NCBI GenBank assembly: GCA_013399695.1
Contig: VXAU01003998.1
Location: forward strand, 1-64,000
From: Formicarius rufipectus
Lineage: Eukaryota; Chordata; Aves; Passeriformes; Formicariidae
DNA: 64,000 nucleotides
Reading direction: 5' to 3'
Numbering within the stretch: position 1 is the stretch's first letter; each line of letters starts with the position of its first letter. The position numbers and the translations under genes are program-made. Below the pieces are notes generated by a model that worked only from the letters and a program-made list of their open reading frames with translations, was not told the origin of the DNA and did not search any database. Shown in pieces: positions 58,561-64,000 of this stretch.

Positions 58561-58710
58561 AAATCTCAAGACTTTCAGAAAAAAATATTAAATTGCATAT
58601 ATGTCACCTGCAAATATTACCTATGTTAGAAGTGAGTATTTAATTAAATCCCAAGCCTCTTAGAAAAAACTATTGTGTATATGTCACCTGCAAATACTAC
58701 TTCTCTTAGA
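58561..58710. repeat. Diverged tandem duplication, period about 80-85 bp
   Basis: Two copies of about 65-70 bp: 58561-58630 and 58646-58710. They share the core ATATGTCACCTGCAAATA, with similar flanks (AAATCTCAAG versus AAATCCCAAG, and TTAGA at both ends). It is a local duplication, not a known repeat family that I recognise. Confidence 0.8.
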
Positions 58711-59867
58711 GTACCATGTAGTCTTTTGGGAGAGCCAAAATTATTCATCCAAGTCAGGAATGCATCATAAAGCATAGCATTAAGCATGGTCTTGGTTTTG
58801 TGTTTAAATCAATTAAGGTTCTGCTCCAGTTTCACTGAAAGCATAGACTTAACCCCCCCAAATTATCTTTGCTTCCTCTCACTAAAACTAAGAGGAATCC
58901 ACCTGCAGTGTTTTGGCATCCCCCAAAGGTACCTGGCTGAATCCCTAACTTGTGAAAGCTACATGTTAAAACACCACACAAATGACAAGTTAGATCCTTC
59001 AGCTATTTTTTTATCCTCTCTTAGCAAGGGCATCCTGTCCTCCTTGCTCTCACATCATTAAAAACAAGCCCAACTCTCCATCATGAGACTATGAAGTAAA
59101 GTGCCCACCTTCTATCTAATATTAAAAATGTTTGACAATCCAAAGGCTTAAGTCAGAAAAGGCAGTATTTCCCTAAAAACAATTGAGATTTAAAACCTGA
59201 ATAATTATTAACATGCTAGTCTTACAAAATGTCCCAACCATGCAGTGAAGTATTAGGAATGTAGTTCCTGGCTACTACATTTTTCTAGAGCAGCAGACAC
59301 TAAGCAGTACTGATCATCCCTGACCTCTCTCTTTGGTTGAGAGAGACTTTGATAGCTTGTTCTAATGACAGACAGAAGTGGGCTTTTTTCAACCCTGAAA
59401 ATATATGAAACATACCCAGCTTTTTAGAGAATTCCCTGGATAATTCTGTGTGCATACAGTTTTCACTAAAGGGAGAAGGTATGGATTTGAAACAGATGGG
59501 GTTCTTTTGTTTTCTACAGTTATTGCTGTCACAAATGCTACAGTTTGGAATAATCAAGCTAAAAATCCTATTCCCAGTTATACCACTTCTGTATCCTTAT
59601 TTTTTTCTCACATGACAGTTTCATGAGCTCTGCAGTCAATGTACAGTTTTCTAAGGAAAAGAACAGAAAGCCTGACAGCTGTAGAGGGCTTACACTGAAC
59701 ACATTTAAAGAATCCTTCTTTAATCTGATTTTAGTGGACATTAAGCTTTACTCATTTTCTCTTTGTACTGAAATTAACAGGGTTGATCTCATGGATATCT
59801 AAAACATCCCTGGGACTTTGGAATCTGTTATGTCCAGTCTTAAAATGTATTATTATGTTGCATTCAG

Positions 59868-59894
59868 AGGAAGGAAGGAAGCAAGGAAGGAAGA
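59868..59894. repeat. (GGAA)n microsatellite
   Basis: Short interrupted run of GGAA units. Confidence 0.85.
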
Positions 59895-60587
59895 TAGAAC
59901 AGAAAGCACCAGAGCAAAAAGCTTCAATTATCTGTTTCTGTGACAGTGTGTATCATACTGTAAATTGTTAAGATTTCATCTGACCCCTCAATAAATGGGA
60001 TTTGCAGCAAACCCTGGATTATATTCAGCCCCTGAAAACCAGGCCACATGGCAGGATATGGTTAAGACCAAAGCTTGGGTACCCAGCTTCCCACAGGCTG
60101 TTCCATAAGTATTAGATTGTTTCCAGAAAGTCCCATTAAACCCTAAATTACTAATAATTTTTTTAATCTCCTTTCAGATATCACAATTTGGAGAATTCAC
60201 TAACCTTTTGGAGTTAGTGAATAACATTTTTCCACTGCTGTCCTTGTGTCCCTTTCTTAATTAAGTATATAGGTTAAGGAAACTCAAATAAGCCTGCTAG
60301 GCTATTTCACCATCTACCATTTTAGTGACCCAGCCCAAGTCATTTAGGATGAAAACAGACTTTGACAACATTGAAGACCCTGCCACTCATTAGAAACTAT
60401 TAGTTTTAAATGAAAGAACAAATACTGTGTTATGCTCTCCACTAAGTGTACACATGCAGATTAGAGAGGACTAATAGGGCATGACTGGCACCTTTGCAAA
60501 CCCAGGACTTCAAAGGTAAATACACTGCCTGCCTAATGGCAAAAGGCAGACAGATGTGATGACAGAGGTAAAGCTTGTATTGAAAGA

Positions 60588-60607
60588 TTTTTTTTTTTTT
60601 TTTTTTT
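60588..60607. repeat. Poly(T) run
   Basis: About 20 T on the plus strand, no associated element recognised. Confidence 0.8.
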
Positions 60608-63600
60608 AAGCCACGTTTAAACTGTAAATCCCTTTGTGACTATTAAGCACTAGAAATTAATGTTTTGGACTGTTGCAGTAAAGGAGGATTTAGAAGAATC
60701 TGGTGCTGATATCTTCACTGGATTTAAAAATCTTAAAATGATTAAGTAACTTGACTGCAGTCTACTACTCACCCTTAGTGGTATACAAGTCAGAATATTT
60801 TGATGCAAGACATCAATTCTTGCCCAAAATATGAGGGACTCTATGTCTCCAGACATTAATAAGAAGGGTGTTTCACCTTGACCAGATGATAAAGCCTTAA
60901 GACTGTGAGTATCTAAAAAAAAATTGTGCAGTCATTTCAGCTGGTAAAGTTCCTTGAAACATCAGAATAAAGTATTAAATTTAAAATAACATGGGAAGTA
61001 ATATTTGTTTCCATCTCTGCAAGCACAGACATTCCATTCAGCATGGAGACTGCATGATTTGGTGGGTAAGCTGGGGTAGGATGAGCCTCCAGAAGGATTT
61101 TCAGGGTCTCCCTCTGCTCCTTCAGGCAAGAAGTTTTGGTGAGAGGCTCAGATGTGCCAGAGGAAAGATGAAAAGGGACTGTTGCAAGATAGTCCACTGG
61201 TAATGAGGCAACAGAATTTGCTCTATTTCTTAGGTGAAATTATCCACTTGCAGCTGGAGGCTCACTCAAAGAGTTTGGTAACACTTTTGCAACAAGGAAC
61301 AATTGCAGGAGACTTTCAGATAGACTGATGAAAGCTTTTACCTTGTATGTTACATTTTTGTTGGAGGAGGGTACAAAATACAGAAGGATGTGGGAGTGAG
61401 GCCACAAGATGTGATGACATAAGCAAAGAAAATAACATCCAAAAGAATCCTTATTGTGCTGATATATTTTATAGCTCAATTTGTCTCTCAGACCTTTCCA
61501 TCTTCACCACCTTTTGTAACTGTAAACACTGCAGCAATCCCAATACCATAAAGAATGGCTGTATTAGCTGCCTTTAATCCAATGACAACACCAGAAAAGT
61601 AAGCAGCACATAGCTAACCAATACTATAAAGATCTCGTGTGTTGGTTTCCAGGGTAGCTTTTCCACTTCTAAGTTGTAGCAACAGGTTTTGAATTTTACT
61701 GGCTTTTTATTTCCAATGTGACTGTTGCTCCACAATCTGGAATAACTTCTTTGTTTCATGATGAGGGGAACACTTGTCTTAATACTTCCTTATTTCACAG
61801 ACTGAGTATGAACACTAACCCCCGTAAAACATTTAATATTAAAACTGCCTGTAAGAAGAAACAATGTCTGAATAATGATAATGTGATGGTCATTTAGTTG
61901 CACAATTGATTCAATACTGGGCTTCCAAAATTGTTCTAAAGGTATCACTATTCTTTTCACATCACTATTTAATTCCTGGTTCTGCAAAATAATATTCTTG
62001 AGAATGATAGTTGCAGGAGTATGTGGCAGTCATGGATTTCTTTCTCCACAAGGTTTTCTGTTCCCCTTGTTTCAAACTGTGTTTCACCCTCCTCCCCATC
62101 CCTCTACATGTCATGAGTTGATCAGGCCAACCACACAACTTTTCATCATCCAAATTAGATACATTCAGTAAAATAACTAGTTAAGATACAAAAGCAAATG
62201 CCTACACAGAATCAATCTTTTGAAATAAACCTAAAGCTATGCAAAAATATTATACTTATCTATCAGTTTTCCTACTCCAGGATATGTAATTTGTTTTGAA
62301 AGAGCTTGCATTATGATTTATTTCCATTCTTCTGTGGTAGGTAGAAGCCTGTATTTCCATTTTGTAGACACAAACTCAGCAGAGGCAAGAAAATAACAAA
62401 CAGTGCTCTTTCAAATATTCTCACCTAACCTTACATTTTATGAATACTTTTGAAAGTGAGGAAAAATATTCTCAATGCTGCATTAAATATGTATGAATTA
62501 ACAAAGAATAAAGATCAGTGGTTGATAAAGTACAAAGGGTGATAGAAGTGGAGTGAAACAACTTTTAAGCTACTTTTATGCTCAAATAGGGTTTATGTAG
62601 GTCAATGCAAACCTTGCAAATTCCCCTGTGGCACATCTTTTGTAGAAATCTCTCTTTAAAATTTCATCAAAGAAAGGAAAAGTTGGGATGATGTCCCTTT
62701 CTATAACAAAGTAGCTCCTTGCCACAGATTATTTGCATATCTCACTCATAATACTACTTCTGAAGAGAAAGTGTTTCACCTCTGAGATAGACAAAATGTT
62801 TCCTGATGGCCAGGGTCCAAAACAGCACAGGACGGAGCAGAACTTGCAACCATATCCTCCCATTCTTGTAACATTCAAATTTCCTCAACAAGTTTTTCAG
62901 GAGCAAGATAATGTTAGGGCCCAACAAGGACACTAACAACACTTTTTAATAAATACTTTTTTCTTTTTCCAGAGTGAGAAACAAACACATATCCAGTCTA
63001 TACCTCATTGTTCCACTGAGTAGATTTGGGTGTTTTGCTTTCAATTTCCAAAACTGTCAGCACTATTCTACACATGTCCACAAACACATACATTTCATTT
63101 CAGCATGACCAGATGTAACACGGGACAAAAGGGTGCTGCATGCTGGGGAGGGTCTGGAAAGGCTGGGGAAATGCCTTCCAGAGCAGAATGTTCTTGCTAC
63201 CCTTTGACTCAAAGACTCAGTCTTCAGCACATTCCCCATGGAAGAGCAGCAGGGGAAAATGAATAGACTCAGACAGGTGAGGATTGGGGAGTGAGAACCA
63301 CCTCTCCACAAACATCTCAGTGGAGCACAAGAATGAAAGGATATAAATTCAGGTTTAAATCCTCCATTTTCTTATTTCCTGAAAACCAGTCAAACTACAG
63401 ATTCACTTGCTCATGCATGCTTACATTCACACTCACCAGCACAGTGTTTATCACACTGATGCATCCTGACATTCATCCACAAGCTCCCCACAGCCTGTTT
63501 GCTCACACACTGATTCCTGCTCTGTCTCATGCCTGTGCTCACGTGTACCCACTCCCACTCACCTGGTCGTACAGCTGCACCCCCTTCCACTCCACTGTGC

Positions 63601-63749
63601 TTCCCTTCTATCCTTTGAGATTTTTCTTGCTAGAACAACTAATCGTTCACTCTTTGCCTAAGACCTTTCTATTTCCAGCACTGAGTTCTGCTAATGGCAT
63701 TGATGATTATTTTGTCTGCAATTAAACTCCCACCAGGAATGGCAGGCAG

Positions 63750-63835
63750 AGCCTTCCTACCCTCCAGCACATCAACACTCCCCCCCCAGTTTTGCATCAT
63801 CTGTGAACTTACTGAGGTTGCATATTTAAAAACCT
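63750..63835 (-). mobile_element. CR1 LINE internal fragment with reverse-transcriptase FADD remnant
   Basis: On the minus strand the stretch near 63785-63832 reads NLSKFTDDAKLG, a decayed form of the CR1 reverse-transcriptase active-site box (LSKFADDTKLG). It is short and broken, and the flanks are not recognisable. Confidence 0.65.
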
Positions 63836-64000
63836 AAGGGAAAAGGCAGACCTTTGGCTTGTACAATTCATGATAACACAAGGTAATGACACTTTTCTTC
63901 CACAGTGCCTAAAGAGCAGAACTGTACATTTCACAACATGCATAGGAAAGGGAAAAGTATGCCCCGAACTTTAATCTCTTCAAGATAAATCAGATGCTAC

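Larger units (their letters stand above)
51100..64000. other. Region upstream of PIK3C2A with no recognised gene
   Basis: About 13 kb beyond the promoter. I looked for NUCB2 exons (calcium-binding EF hands, leucine-rich coiled coil) and found none; the open frames are short, overlap on both strands and lack domains. The region holds three CR1 fragments, A/T-rich simple repeats, a small CpG-rich patch near 54950-55270 and a tandem duplication near 58.6 kb. It may be intergenic or part of a long 5' intron of a plus-strand neighbour. Confidence 0.6.

Noticed and set aside
51100..64000. NUCB2 exons expected from mammalian synteny
   Set aside because: No EF-hand, leucine-zipper or signal-peptide exon could be recognised on the plus strand.

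Overview
This is a vertebrate window, almost certainly from a bird. CR1 (Chicken Repeat 1) LINE fragments are the only recognisable transposons, and one ends in the typical ATTCTATGAT-type tail. The one gene I can identify is spread over about 50 kb, much tighter than the mammalian locus. I see no prokaryotic, viral or CRISPR content. A 30-N assembly gap lies at 23958-23987.

The window is dominated by one minus-strand gene, PIK3C2A, which encodes the class II phosphoinositide 3-kinase C2-alpha. I traced 31 coding exons between 39807 (ATG) and 2878 (stop) by splice signals, reading phase and remembered similarity to the human protein. All phases join, giving a predicted 1694-residue protein (human 1686 from memory). 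In order it has an N-terminal clathrin/adaptor-binding region (exon 2), a Ras-binding-like domain (exons 4-7), an N-terminal C2 domain (exons 10-14), a helical PIK domain (exons 14-18), a kinase domain (exons 19-26), a PX domain (exons 27-29) and a C-terminal C2 domain (exons 30-32). The catalytic DRH and DFG motifs and the ATP lysine are intact.

Layout from left to right: 1-2877 is the PIK3C2A 3' UTR, with a poly(A) signal at 47-52 and a CpG-rich distal part. 2878-39893 holds exons 32 down to 2. 39894-50432 is the long first intron. About 50390-51090 is a CpG island acting as promoter, with one or more non-coding first exons. 51100-64000 has no gene I can recognise: it holds CR1 fragments, A/T-rich simple repeats, a small CpG-rich patch near 55.1 kb and an 80-bp tandem duplication near 58.6 kb. 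By mammalian synteny NUCB2 should lie further right and RPS13 further left, but I found neither inside the window.

There is no convincing undescribed system here. The most useful points are a GC-AG intron, two competing acceptors at exon 10, two weak donors, alternative first-exon donors with a small upstream ORF, an unexplained CpG patch, and plus-strand splice-like signals at the extreme left edge.
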